Shown here: positions 18,115-26,015 of the stretch, one piece after another
Layout: each line of letters opens with the position of its first letter
Numbering within the stretch: position 1 is the stretch's first letter
Assembly (NCBI RefSeq): GCF_022808175.1
Contig: NZ_JALGBX010000010.1
Span: forward strand, 1 to 64,000
Direction: 5' to 3'
Length of the DNA: 64,000 nucleotides
Source: Streptomyces sp. AP-93
GTDB taxonomy: Bacteria; Actinomycetota; Actinomycetes; Streptomycetales; Streptomycetaceae
Translations under genes and position numbers: made by a program
The notes under the pieces: generated by a model
Databases searched by the model: none
What the model was told of the DNA's origin: nothing
The model's input: only the letters and a program-made list of their open reading frames with translations

Positions 18115-18699
18115 CTATGCCTGCCGGTGGGCCTGGGTGATCAGGTCCGTCGCGACCTCCAGGGCGGCCTGGCGGGTCTCCTCCGGGTCCCCCTCCACGT
18201 GCTGGAGGAACATCATCCCCGCGTGGAGGGTGAACAGGGCGCTCACGCACCGCACTTGGTCGGCCAGCGGGGCGTCCTCCTGGCCGGTCCGGAGCAGCTC
18301 CACCAGGGCGAAGAGGCGCTTCTTCACCGTCTCGCCGATGCTCAGCTCCCGCAGCGAGGCCTGGTTCTCCTGCATGAAGCGGTACAGCGAGGCGCCGCCC
18401 GCCATCGCCTCGCTGTAGCGGCGCAGGACCTCCCGCTTCATCTCCAGCGTGCGCGGCTGCTCCTCCGCCCACCGGATCAGCTCGTCGATCGGCCGGGTCA
18501 GGTCGTCGAACAGGCTGATGATGATGTCTTCCTTGGTCTTGAAGTGGTAGTACAGCGCCGCCTTCGTGACCCCCAGCCGCTCCGCGATCTCCCGCAGCGA
18601 CGTCTTCTCGTACCCCTGCTCTGCGAAGAGTTCCAGTGCGACGTCCTGGATGCGCTGCCGCGTGTCGCCGCGGCGCTGCTGCGGACTGCTGCTGGACAT
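18115..18699 (-). CDS. TetR-family repressor of the adjacent exporter
   Basis: A 194-residue repressor. The helix-turn-helix spans residues about 15-60 (ALELFAEQGYEKTSLREIAE, then LGVTKAALYYHFKTKEDI). The C-terminal helical domain is the TetR_C type found in regulators of multidrug efflux. The gene is divergent from the DHA2 exporter at 18824, and two related 18-bp palindromes lie in the 124-bp gap. Expected action: repress the exporter and itself until a ligand binds. Confidence 0.88.
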   Translation of the reverse strand: MSSSSPQQRRGDTRQRIQDVALELFAEQGYEKTSLREIAERLGVTKAALYYHFKTKEDIIISLFDDLTRPIDELIRWAEEQPRTLEMKREVLRRYSEAMAGGASLYRFMQENQASLRELSIGETVKKRLFALVELLRTGQEDAPLADQVRCVSALFTLHAGMMFLQHVEGDPEETRQAALEVATDLITQAHRQA

Positions 18700-18718
18700 G
18701 ACTCTCCTCTGGTTACTT

Positions 18719-18736
18719 ACTTGACGCCCGGCTAGT
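18719..18736. promoter_or_regulatory. TetR operator 1 (exporter pair)
   Basis: ACTTGACGCCCGGCTAGT, an imperfect palindrome with ACT/AGT ends and GNCG/CGGC cores. It is the inverse counterpart of the site at 18765-18782 and lies just upstream of the repressor start. Confidence 0.6.
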
Positions 18737-18764
18737 TACGGGTCTACCTTCCCCAGTGTAGTGA

Positions 18765-18782
18765 ACTAGCCGGTCGGCAAGT
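18765..18782. promoter_or_regulatory. TetR operator 2 (exporter pair)
   Basis: ACTAGCCGGTCGGCAAGT, a palindrome with two mismatched pairs. Together with the first site it forms a longer imperfect inverted repeat of about 22 bp per arm. It lies 42 bp before the exporter start. Confidence 0.65.
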
Positions 18783-18823
18783 AAGTCCCAGGGGCCGGTG
18801 CGTATGCGCCAGGGGAGTGGAAC

Positions 18824-20422
18824 ATGGTGGAAATCAAGAAGAACGCGGACGCCTCGGAGGAGGTGAAGCCGCGCAGCGTACGGGTCGTCCTGATGGCGCT
18901 CATGATCGCGATGCTGCTGGCCATGCTCGACAACATGATCATCGGCACGGCCATGCCCACGATCGTCGGCGAGCTCGGCGGCCTGGAACACCTCTCCTGG
19001 GTCGTCACCGCCTACACGCTGGCCACCGCCGCCTCCACTCCCATCTGGGGCAAGGTCGGCGACATGTACGGGAGGAAGGGCTCCTTCCTCACCGCGATCG
19101 TCATCTTCGTGATCGGCTCCGCGCTCAGCGGCATGGCCCAGGACATGGGCCAGCTCATCGGCTTCCGTGCGATCCAGGGCCTGGGCGCCGGCGGTCTGAT
19201 GGTCGGCGTCATGGCGATCATCGGCGACCTGATCCCGCCCCGCGAGCGCGGCAAGTACCAGGGCATGATGGCCGGCGTGATGGCCCTCGCCATGATCGGC
19301 GGACCGCTGGTCGGCGGCACCATCACCGACCACATGGGCTGGCGCTGGTCCTTCTACATCAACCTCCCGCTCGGCGCCGTGGCCCTGGCCATGGTCACCG
19401 CGGTGCTGCACCTCCCGAAGAAGCCCCAAGGGGAACGCCCCAAGATCGACTACCTCGGCGCGGCGCTGCTCACCATCGGCATCACCTCCACCGTCCTCGT
19501 CACCACCTGGGGCGGCAGCGAGTACGCGTGGGGCTCCGCCGAGATCATCGGCCTGATCGCCGTCGGCATCGTCTCCATCGCCGGCTTCCTCTACGCCGAG
19601 ACCAAGGCCGCCGACCCGGTCATGCCGCTGCACATCTTCCGCAGCCGCAACTTCACCCTCATGTCCGTGATCGGCTTCCTGGTCGGCTTCGCGATGTTCG
19701 GCGGCGTGCTGTACCTGCCGCTCTTCCAGCAGTCGGTCCAGGGCGCCTCGGCCACCAACTCCGGCCTGCTGCTCCTGCCGATGCTGCTCTCGATGATGGC
19801 CGTCTCGCTGATCGCGGGCCGGATCACGACCAACAGCGGCAAGTACAAGATCTTCCCGATCATCGGCGGCGGGCTGATGGTCGTCGGGCTCTTCCTGCTC
19901 GCGACCATGGACACCGGGACGAGCCGCCTGATGTCCGGCGTCTACATGGCGGTGCTCGGCGCCGGCCTCGGCTTCCTGATGCAGATCACGATGCTGGTCG
20001 CGCAGAACAGCGTCGAGATGAAGGACATGGGCGTCGCGTCCTCCTCGGCGACCCTGTTCCGTACGCTCGGCGGCTCCTTCGGCGTAGCGCTCATGGGCTC
20101 CCTGTTCACCAGTCAGGTCACCAGCACGATGACCGACCGGCTCGGCCCCGAGGCGGCGTCCGCGGCGGGCTCCGCGCAGTTGGACGCGGCGAGTCTGGCG
20201 AAGCTGCCCGAGGTCGTGCGGGAGGCCTACCAGCACGCGGTGGCCGCCGGTACGCACTCGGCGTTCCTGCTCGGTGCGGGGATCGCGGTACTGGGCTTCG
20301 TGGCCGCCTGGTTCGTCAAGGAGGTCCCGCTGCGGGGTGCCTCCGGCGGTGGAGCGGGTTCCTCCGGCGGTGATGCGGAGAAGGGTGAGCCGGCTGTGCA
20401 GGCGGCGTCGCTCTCCCACTGA
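18824..20422 (+). CDS. DHA2-family (14-TMS) major facilitator drug exporter
   Basis: A 532-residue transporter with 14 predicted membrane segments. LAMLDNMIIGTAMPTI is motif D1 of the EmrB/QacA group, GKVGDMYGRKGSFL is motif A, and GPLVGGTITDHMGWRWSFYINLP is motif C with the following conserved stretch. These are proton-driven exporters of antibiotics and dyes. A Gly/Ser-rich cytosolic tail ends the protein. The ATG at 18824 follows AGGGGAGTGGAAC. Divergent TetR repressor and paired operators imply substrate-induced expression. A hairpin terminator follows. Confidence 0.9.
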   Translation: MVEIKKNADASEEVKPRSVRVVLMALMIAMLLAMLDNMIIGTAMPTIVGELGGLEHLSWVVTAYTLATAASTPIWGKVGDMYGRKGSFLTAIVIFVIGSALSGMAQDMGQLIGFRAIQGLGAGGLMVGVMAIIGDLIPPRERGKYQGMMAGVMALAMIGGPLVGGTITDHMGWRWSFYINLPLGAVALAMVTAVLHLPKKPQGERPKIDYLGAALLTIGITSTVLVTTWGGSEYAWGSAEIIGLIAVGIVSIAGFLYAETKAADPVMPLHIFRSRNFTLMSVIGFLVGFAMFGGVLYLPLFQQSVQGASATNSGLLLLPMLLSMMAVSLIAGRITTNSGKYKIFPIIGGGLMVVGLFLLATMDTGTSRLMSGVYMAVLGAGLGFLMQITMLVAQNSVEMKDMGVASSSATLFRTLGGSFGVALMGSLFTSQVTSTMTDRLGPEAASAAGSAQLDAASLAKLPEVVREAYQHAVAAGTHSAFLLGAGIAVLGFVAAWFVKEVPLRGASGGGAGSSGGDAEKGEPAVQAASLSH

Positions 20423-20441
20423 CGAGGGTGTGACGAGTTGC

Positions 20442-20484
20442 GGGCCCGGCCCGGCGGACGAAGGGATCCGCCCGGACCGGGCCC
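20442..20484 (+). terminator. Terminator of the exporter gene
   Basis: GGGCCCGGCCCGG pairs with CCGGACCGGGCCC with one mismatch; 19 bp after the stop codon, loop of about 14 nt. Confidence 0.7.
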
Positions 20485-20492
20485 GTCGCCGT

Positions 20493-20543
20493 GCCGGGGC
20501 TCCGCCCCCGGACCCCCGCTCCTCAAACGCCGGAGGGGCTGGA
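20493..20543. repeat. Streptomyces intergenic repeat, copy 1
   Basis: GCCGGGGCTCCGCCCCCGG, then CCCCGCTCCTCAAACGCCGG, then AGGGGCTGGA. This REP-like element occurs many times in Streptomyces intergenic regions (family knowledge). A second copy lies at 25645-25695 in the same orientation. Confidence 0.75.
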
Positions 20544-20696
20544 AAACAGGTGGGACGGAATTCGGGACGATCAAGGACCAACGTCCTGGAACCCGGAATT
20601 TATGGGCCATTTGGCTGGAACCCCGCATCCCCGGCCGACGTCCTGACCAGTGCGAGCTCACACGGCGGACGTCGATATGGGGAGTTGAGACAGCAC

Positions 20697-21533
20697 ATGG
20701 GGTTCATGACGCGCACACAGATGCGGGGTACGAAGGCGCGGATCGCCGTCGCCGGAGCCGTGGCGGCGGTGGCCGCGACCGCGTGGGGGGTGACGGCGCT
20801 CGTCGACACGGGCCACGACACCCGTCACCAGAACGTCTCCCGGCAGACCGACGACCCGGCCGAGGGAGGCGGCGACGGCGAGCCGCAGGCGCCCGGGAAA
20901 CCGGGCGGGCAGGTCCCGGACGGCATAGCCCACGCGTCGGAGAGCGGCGGCGACGCGGTCAACATCACCATCGACGACGGACCCGACCCCAAGTGGACCC
21001 CGAAGGTGCTGGAGGTGCTGGAGAAGTACGACGTGAAGGCGGTCTTCTGCATGATCGGACCGCAGGCCAAGGACCACCCCGACCTGGTCAAGAAGGTCGT
21101 CGCCGGCGGCCACCGGCTCTGCGACCACACGATGGACCACAACACCGGGATGGACAAGAAGCCTTTCCCCTACCAGCAGCAGCAGATCCTCGACGCGAAG
21201 AAGCAGATCGAGGACGCCGCGGGCGGCGGGGCCAAGGTGCAGTACTACCGGGCCCCCGGCGGCGCGTTCACCCCTGAGAGCCGGGCCCTGGCCGCCGCCA
21301 ACGGCATGCGCCCGCTCGGCTGGAACGTCGACACCAAGGACTTCAGCAAGCCGGGCGTGGCCGCGATCGTCAGCACCGTCAAGGCCGAGATCGGCAACGG
21401 CCCGACCGTCCTCTTCCACGACGGCGGAGGCGACCGCACCCAGAGCGTCGAAGCCCTCGACCAGGTCCTGGCCTGGCTGAAGGAGCAGGGCCGGCCCACC
21501 GGCTTCCCGGTGGTCACCGGCCCCAGCGCCTGA
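20697..21533 (+). CDS. Polysaccharide deacetylase (NodB domain), membrane-anchored or secreted
   Basis: A 278-residue protein from ATG 20697 (a second ATG is 9 bp on). One hydrophobic segment at about 15-35 acts as anchor or signal, followed by an acidic linker. The NodB domain (about 90-275) has motif 1 NITIDDGPDPKWTP with the Asp-Asp pair, motif 2 LCDHTMDHN with the two metal His, motif 3 YYRAPGGAFTPESRA, and motif 5 TVLFHDGGGDR. It should remove acetyl groups from peptidoglycan or another exopolysaccharide. GGGGAG upstream. The metal ligands look intact. Confidence 0.88.
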   Translation: MGFMTRTQMRGTKARIAVAGAVAAVAATAWGVTALVDTGHDTRHQNVSRQTDDPAEGGGDGEPQAPGKPGGQVPDGIAHASESGGDAVNITIDDGPDPKWTPKVLEVLEKYDVKAVFCMIGPQAKDHPDLVKKVVAGGHRLCDHTMDHNTGMDKKPFPYQQQQILDAKKQIEDAAGGGAKVQYYRAPGGAFTPESRALAAANGMRPLGWNVDTKDFSKPGVAAIVSTVKAEIGNGPTVLFHDGGGDRTQSVEALDQVLAWLKEQGRPTGFPVVTGPSA

Positions 21534-21635
21534 CACGCCGTCCGGTGGCGAACGGGTGAGGGTCGACGCCCCGGCGCCGCCCGGGGTGTTCCCTGGTCCC
21601 GCACGCAAGCCCGTACGCCCCACCAGGAGGTCTCC

Positions 21636-21965
21636 GTGGCCATCGCCCCCGGGAAGTTGTCCGACCCCGTCGTCGGCGCCCTCGTCAGCGCGGTCAACGC
21701 GCACGACAAGGACGCCTTCCTCGCGCTCCTGACCGCCGACGCGACCATGTCGGACGACGGGACGGAGCGCGACCTCCACGAGTGGATCGACCGGGAGATC
21801 TTCGACTCCGGCGGTCACATGGACGTCCAGTCCGAGTCCGACGGCGGCCGCACCCTGACCGTCGGCTACCGCAACGACACCTGGGGCGAGATGCGCACCT
21901 CCTGGCGGTTCGTCATCGCCCCCGGCGGAGGCCGCATCAGCCGCTTCGAGACCGGCCAGGCGTAG
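21636..21965 (+). CDS. NTF2-like (SnoaL-type) protein
   Basis: A 109-residue protein from GTG 21636, with a good ribosome binding site CAGGAGGTC. VSAVNAHDKDAFLALLTADA, then DLHEWIDREIF and WRFVIAPGGGRISRFETGQA match the NTF2/SnoaL cone fold with a single domain. No catalytic residues can be assigned. Cytosolic. It could bind a small ligand or protect against a reactive metabolite; nothing in the flanks narrows this. Confidence 0.75.
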   Translation: MAIAPGKLSDPVVGALVSAVNAHDKDAFLALLTADATMSDDGTERDLHEWIDREIFDSGGHMDVQSESDGGRTLTVGYRNDTWGEMRTSWRFVIAPGGGRISRFETGQA

Positions 21966-22056
21966 CGCGCGTCCACCACCGCCCGGCCGGATCCCGTACG
22001 GGTGAAAGGGCGCCCGGCGTCGTTCCGGCCCGCCGGAGGGTCCCGTTGGTCCGGGT

Positions 22057-22692
22057 ATGAACCGCACCCGCACCGCCGCCCTCGTCCTCGCCGCCGCCGC
22101 GGCGGCCCTCGCCCCGGCCCTCTCGGGCGGCGCGGCCACCGCCGCGGACGGCGCGTCCGCGTCCTACCTCCAGGACCCGAGCGGCGGCGAGAAGTCGATG
22201 AAGTCGATGTGGACCAAGGACGACATGCACAAGGTGGAGGCGCAGTTCCGCTTCCACCCCGGCATCCAGTACAAGACCGTCACCCGCCCCGGCCCCAAGG
22301 GCGCAGAGGAGTACGAGCGCAAGGTCGGCGACCCCAAGACCCTGGCCTGGGAGCCCGGGTACGAGTTCGCGTGGTCGGTGTCGGATTCGCAGGGGGTCAA
22401 GAAGCTGCTGACGACGAAGGACGGCAAGCAGGTGTTCGTCCTGCACGCCGTCCTGCGCGACGCCCGGCGCGCCGGGGTGGCGCAGGTGCACCAGGAGCTC
22501 AAGGACCGGCCCGCGACGGGCCGTACGAAGATCCCCGGCGGCAAGCGCATCACCTGTGACACCGGTGTGTACACGGTGGAATGGTCGGTGACCCGCACCG
22601 GCTACGGCACCCTCACCGGTTCCCTGCAGTGGGACTCCAGCTGCGAGCAGTACCGCACGGCCTTCACCCCGGAGAACCAGGGCGCGAGCTAG
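22057..22692 (+). CDS. Secreted protein of unknown function
   Basis: A 211-residue protein with an Ala-rich signal peptide (1-30, cleavage after TAADGASA or just before). The mature part has two regions, MKSMWTKDDMHKVEAQFRFH and KRITCDTGVYTVEWSVTRTG, and two Cys near the end (ITCDTG, SSCEQY). No family recognised. The start ATG has no clear ribosome binding site but the signal peptide supports it. Followed by 191 bp without a gene. Confidence 0.65.
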   Translation: MNRTRTAALVLAAAAAALAPALSGGAATAADGASASYLQDPSGGEKSMKSMWTKDDMHKVEAQFRFHPGIQYKTVTRPGPKGAEEYERKVGDPKTLAWEPGYEFAWSVSDSQGVKKLLTTKDGKQVFVLHAVLRDARRAGVAQVHQELKDRPATGRTKIPGGKRITCDTGVYTVEWSVTRTGYGTLTGSLQWDSSCEQYRTAFTPENQGAS

Positions 22693-22883
22693 TCGAGCCG
22701 CCTGGGCACAGGAGGTGGGCCGGCCGCCCCGCGCGCCTTGTGGGCGCTTGCGGGCGGCTGGGCCTCGGCCTTGGATCAAGGCCGTACCAGCCATGATGCC
22801 GCGCGGGGTGGGGCGCGGCAGGGGGCGAAGGTCCCTTTCGACAGGGGCGTTCGGGGGTTTCTCGACGGCGGCGCGGCCGCGCG

Positions 22884-24197
22884 TCAGCGGGCCTTCTTGG
22901 CCTCGTTCGCCTTGGAGGCGATCTCCTCCAGGACGGCCTTCGGGTCGCCGCCGGGGTCCACGGCGCGGCCGATGTTGCGCTTGATGGTGTCACTGATGAC
23001 CACCCAGGACGGGTCGTTGACCGGGTAGAGCTGCGCACCGCGCAGGGCGTTCAGGAACTGCTGGTCGTTCTTGTCCATGCCCGAGGTTCCGGCCATCGTG
23101 CGGGAAGCCGAGACGGTGGACGGCAGCAGGTGGTAGCGGCCGGCGAAGTCCGACAGGTTCTTGTCCCGGTAGACGAACTCCAGGAACGTGCCGATCTCCT
23201 CGCGGTGGCCGTTCTGCTTGAAGGCCATCATCCAGTCGGCCACGCCCACGTTCGGCGGGACCTCCCCGGTGTTCAGCATGTCCGAGGCGGGCATCGCGAC
23301 GGCACCGACCGTGATCCCCTTGGCACGCGCCTCGTGGGCGAGCTGGGGGTAGCCGTTGAGCATGCCGACCTCGCCGCGCTCGAAGGCGGCGAAGGCGTCG
23401 GCGCGGTTGAGCTTGGACGGGGCAGTGGGTCCGAGCAGCCCGGGGGTGACCAGGTGCTCCTTGATCCACTTGAAGGTCAGGATGTTCTGCTCGGAGGCCA
23501 GGCTGTAGTTGCCGCTGTTGTCGGCGTAGCCGCCGCCGTTGCTGAGCTCCCAGATCATCGCCTCGGCGTGCGCCTCCTCCGGGCCCAGGGGCATGGCGAA
23601 CGGGGTCTTCACGCCCTCGGCCTTGAGCGCCGTGGCGGCGGCCTTCAGGTCCGACCAGGTCTTGGGCTGCCAGCCGTTCTTGGAGCCCTTCGGGATGACC
23701 CCGGCCTCGATGAGCAGCTGCTCGTTGTAGAAGAGCAGGCGGCTGCTCGCCACGAAGGGCAGGCCGTAGAGGGTGTTGCGGACGGAGCCGGCGTCGGAGA
23801 GGGGCTTCAGGAAGTTCGCCTCGGCGGAAACCGAGAGGAGTTCGGGCGCGGAATAGAGCTTGCCCTGCGCCGCGAAGTCCGAGTAACCGCCCATGAGGGC
23901 CATGTCCGGAGCGTTGCCGGCCTTGACCATGCGGGAGACTTCACGGTCGATGTCGGCCCACGGCAGGAGCTCGACCTGGACCTTGATGTCGGGGTTCGAG
24001 GCGGTGAAATCAGCCGTCACCTTGTCCCAGAAAGCCTTGGAACTGGTGTTGGTCGAGGGGTCGCCGTACTCGGCGGCGACGAGGCGGAGGGTGCCGCTGT
24101 CATCAGCGCTTCCGCCGGAGCTGCCACAGCCGGCCAGCGGTATCAGCAGACCGAGCACGACCGTGGTGGCGGCCGCGCCGAAGTTTCTTCGTCGCAC
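22884..24197 (-). CDS. ABC-type extracellular sugar-binding lipoprotein (orphan)
   Basis: A 437-residue solute-binding protein family 1 member. GTG 24197 has AGGGGAA upstream. The lipobox is IPLAGC, so it is lipid-anchored outside the membrane. Typical motifs: LLPWADIDREVSRMVKAGNAPDMALMG, LYGLPFVASSRLLFYNEQLL, and GEVGMLNGYPQL. Family members deliver oligosaccharides or sugar alcohols to an ABC importer. No permease or ATPase gene is adjacent on either side, which is unusual; it may use a distant importer. The upstream 328 bp is AT-richer than its surroundings. Confidence 0.87.
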   Translation of the reverse strand: MRRRNFGAAATTVVLGLLIPLAGCGSSGGSADDSGTLRLVAAEYGDPSTNTSSKAFWDKVTADFTASNPDIKVQVELLPWADIDREVSRMVKAGNAPDMALMGGYSDFAAQGKLYSAPELLSVSAEANFLKPLSDAGSVRNTLYGLPFVASSRLLFYNEQLLIEAGVIPKGSKNGWQPKTWSDLKAAATALKAEGVKTPFAMPLGPEEAHAEAMIWELSNGGGYADNSGNYSLASEQNILTFKWIKEHLVTPGLLGPTAPSKLNRADAFAAFERGEVGMLNGYPQLAHEARAKGITVGAVAMPASDMLNTGEVPPNVGVADWMMAFKQNGHREEIGTFLEFVYRDKNLSDFAGRYHLLPSTVSASRTMAGTSGMDKNDQQFLNALRGAQLYPVNDPSWVVISDTIKRNIGRAVDPGGDPKAVLEEIASKANEAKKAR

Positions 24198-24525
24198 GGG
24201 TGGATTCCCCTGATTTTCTTTTGAGTCCCGTTATTACTTATGAGTTACTCCGGGCTGCGGTGTCCCTCAGTGGCCCGTTGGCCGGAATTCTCTCCTGAGG
24301 GAGGGCGGTTGGTTCCATTGGGTCGGCACTTGTGTTCAATGCTCCAAGTGCGGCATTTCAGAATGGTGTTTTCCGATATGTGATCAACAATTCGGACGCG
24401 CGTAGACATGCCGAAACGCCCGTTTCCGGCCACGGAGCGCGGCGGAACGGGTGCGAGGGGCGGGAACGGCGGGAGGGGAGTCGCGGGGGGAACGGCGGGG
24501 GAACGGCGGGCGAGCGGGCGGGGTC
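24198..24525. other. Intergenic region, AT-richer, promoter of the sugar-binding lipoprotein
   Basis: 328 bp with no supported gene. The stretch about 24200-24400 is AT-rich by local standards and includes TTATTACTTATGAGTTAC at 24231-24248. It should hold the leftward promoter of the lipoprotein gene. I could not define -35/-10 boxes or an operator. Confidence 0.45.
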
Positions 24526-25143
24526 TCAGTCCGCGAAGTCGCCCGCGTAGGGGTCGGGCTCGCCCGTTTCGGGGTTTCGCCCCTCCTGCCAGCGGCGCTG
24601 GGCTTTGCGCCAGTGCACGAAGCTGAGGTGGCCGCCGTCCCAGAAGGTGATGCTGACGGGGCTCACGTCGAACTCGTCGGAGCACAGCAGGTGGAGGAAC
24701 TCGGCCATGCCGTACGGGTACACCGCGAAGGAGTCGGCGGTGTGCCGGCCGACCACCAGAACGGGCCAGCGGTCGGGGTCGAGGTCGGTCGTCAGCCAGC
24801 ACAGGATGTCGGAGCCGCCGGTGACGCCCCAGGCGAGGATCGACTCCGGGTCCACATCGAAGGCGGCCCGGCCGCCCTCCGCCTCCCAGATCTGGCGGGC
24901 GTTGGCCGTCTCCTCCGCCATCTGGGCCGGGTCCCACTGGAGTCCGGGCTTGGGCAGCGGAAGCAGCACGCTCGCCTCGCCGTTGATCGAGCCGGCGCCG
25001 AAGCGGCCCATGAAGGCGACGAAGTCGGCGGGGAAGCGGCTGCCCCAGACGGCCTCGGCCGCCTGCCAGTCGATGTCCTCGTCGGCTCCGTGGGTCGCCG
25101 GCATGATCTGCTCCAGCGCTTTGATGCGCGCGTTCTCGGTCAT
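24526..25143 (-). CDS. SMI1/KNR4-family protein
   Basis: A 205-residue protein from ATG 25143 with GGGGAG upstream. The motif WQAAEAVWGSRFPADFVAFM, then GAGSINGEASVLLPLPKPG and FAVYPYGMAEFLHLLCSDEF match the SUKH/SMI1-KNR4 fold. In bacteria this fold is common among immunity proteins against contact-dependent toxins, but also in stand-alone regulators. No toxin gene is adjacent here, so an immunity role is unsupported. No signal peptide. Confidence 0.8.
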   Translation of the reverse strand: MTENARIKALEQIMPATHGADEDIDWQAAEAVWGSRFPADFVAFMGRFGAGSINGEASVLLPLPKPGLQWDPAQMAEETANARQIWEAEGGRAAFDVDPESILAWGVTGGSDILCWLTTDLDPDRWPVLVVGRHTADSFAVYPYGMAEFLHLLCSDEFDVSPVSITFWDGGHLSFVHWRKAQRRWQEGRNPETGEPDPYAGDFAD

Positions 25144-25202
25144 GCCGCTCCCCTGCCACCCCAGCTCAACCGCCCCAACCTACCGCCGGTGCAGGGTGGC
25201 GC

Positions 25203-25595
25203 CTAGCGCATGGTGAGACGGACCCGCAGCGGGGACCCGACGCGCAGGCCCCAGGCGGCCATGGCTCCGGCCTCGGCCTCCAGGACGTGGCGGGCGCGCA
25301 GCCGGGGGAGGCCGAGCCGGCCGGGGGCCATGGTGGTCAGCGCGATGACGGTGAGCCGGCGGTCGAGGTGGGCCACGTCGATGGCGAAGCGCATCCGGAA
25401 GGTGTGCACGCTCGAGGCCGGGGTCAGGAGCATCGCCCCTTCGATGCCGTCCCGCCCGAGCAGGCCGCGCGTGCGGGCCCGGTAGGAGGCGGCCACTTCC
25501 AGGGGGACCTCCAGGAGCTCCGGGCGCTCCAGCCCCGCGCCCCGGTCGACGTAGAGCACGCCCCGGCCGTCGTGCCACCGTTCCCTGTTCCCCAT
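25203..25595 (-). CDS. DUF192 family protein
   Basis: A 130-residue protein. ATG 25595 follows AGGGTGGCC; a GTG at 25604 is the alternative. ARTRGLLGRDGIEGAMLLTP, then VHTFRMRFAIDVAHLD and LEAEAGAMAAWGL are DUF192 signatures. Family members elsewhere are often secreted; this one has no signal peptide. Function unknown. The upstream region carries copy 2 of the intergenic repeat. Confidence 0.8.
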   Translation of the reverse strand: MGNRERWHDGRGVLYVDRGAGLERPELLEVPLEVAASYRARTRGLLGRDGIEGAMLLTPASSVHTFRMRFAIDVAHLDRRLTVIALTTMAPGRLGLPRLRARHVLEAEAGAMAAWGLRVGSPLRVRLTMR

Positions 25596-25644
25596 GCCGG
25601 CCACCCTAGGGCCCGTCCCGCCCGTCGCGAGGTGCGGCGCCGTC

Positions 25645-25695
25645 GCCGGGGGCCAGCCCCCGGACCCCCGCGCCTCAAACGCCGGCGGGGCTGGA
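25645..25695. repeat. Streptomyces intergenic repeat, copy 2
   Basis: GCCGGGGGCCAGCCCCCGG, then CCTCAAACGCCGG, then CGGGGCTGGA. Same orientation and architecture as 20493-20543, with differences in the first hairpin. Confidence 0.75.
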
Positions 25696-25943
25696 TGTGG
25701 CCGGCCACCCTAGGGCCCGGCCCGCCCCCGGGTCCGGGCTGCGGCGTCAAGACGGCGCACCCGAGGGGGTCCCCCGGGGGAGGGACGGCGGCAGGTTGGT
25801 CCGTACGGGCTCAGGCCGGGCCCCGCAAGGGCTGTGGGGCCGTTTCGGCTCTGCGGAGCGCTCCCGGACGGCTCCGGAGCGTAATCGTGTCGCGGTGGTG
25901 CACGCAGCGGGCTTTACGAAGGGTTATGGTGGAACCCCCCCCT

Positions 25944-25984
25944 CGGGCCGGTCCGTATCCCCCCCACGGACCGGCCCGTTTTTT
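25944..25984 (+). terminator. Factor-independent terminator with T-tract
   Basis: CGGGCCGGTCCGT pairs perfectly with ACGGACCGGCCCG (13 bp), loop ATCCCCCCC, followed by six T. It is the best terminator in the window. The T-run makes it directional (rightward), yet the nearest rightward coding region upstream is more than 3 kb away. Confidence 0.9.
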
Positions 25985-26015
25985 GTCTCCGCGCAGCGGC
26001 CGGCAAAGACGCAGG

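Larger units (their letters stand above)
25596..26015. other. Intergenic region with repeat and strong terminator
   Basis: 420 bp without a supported protein gene. It contains intergenic repeat copy 2 (25645-25695) and a textbook factor-independent terminator (25944-25984) pointing right, which no annotated rightward gene precedes. That leaves open a short rightward transcript starting in about 25830-25930. Confidence 0.6.

Noticed and set aside
18713..20581. Long open frame antisense to the exporter gene
   Set aside because: It mirrors the third-position GC bias of the real gene, has no ribosome binding site or recognisable domain.
24526..25143. Immunity protein of a contact-dependent toxin pair
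   Set aside because: SMI1/KNR4 fold is clear, but no toxin or secretion gene is adjacent.
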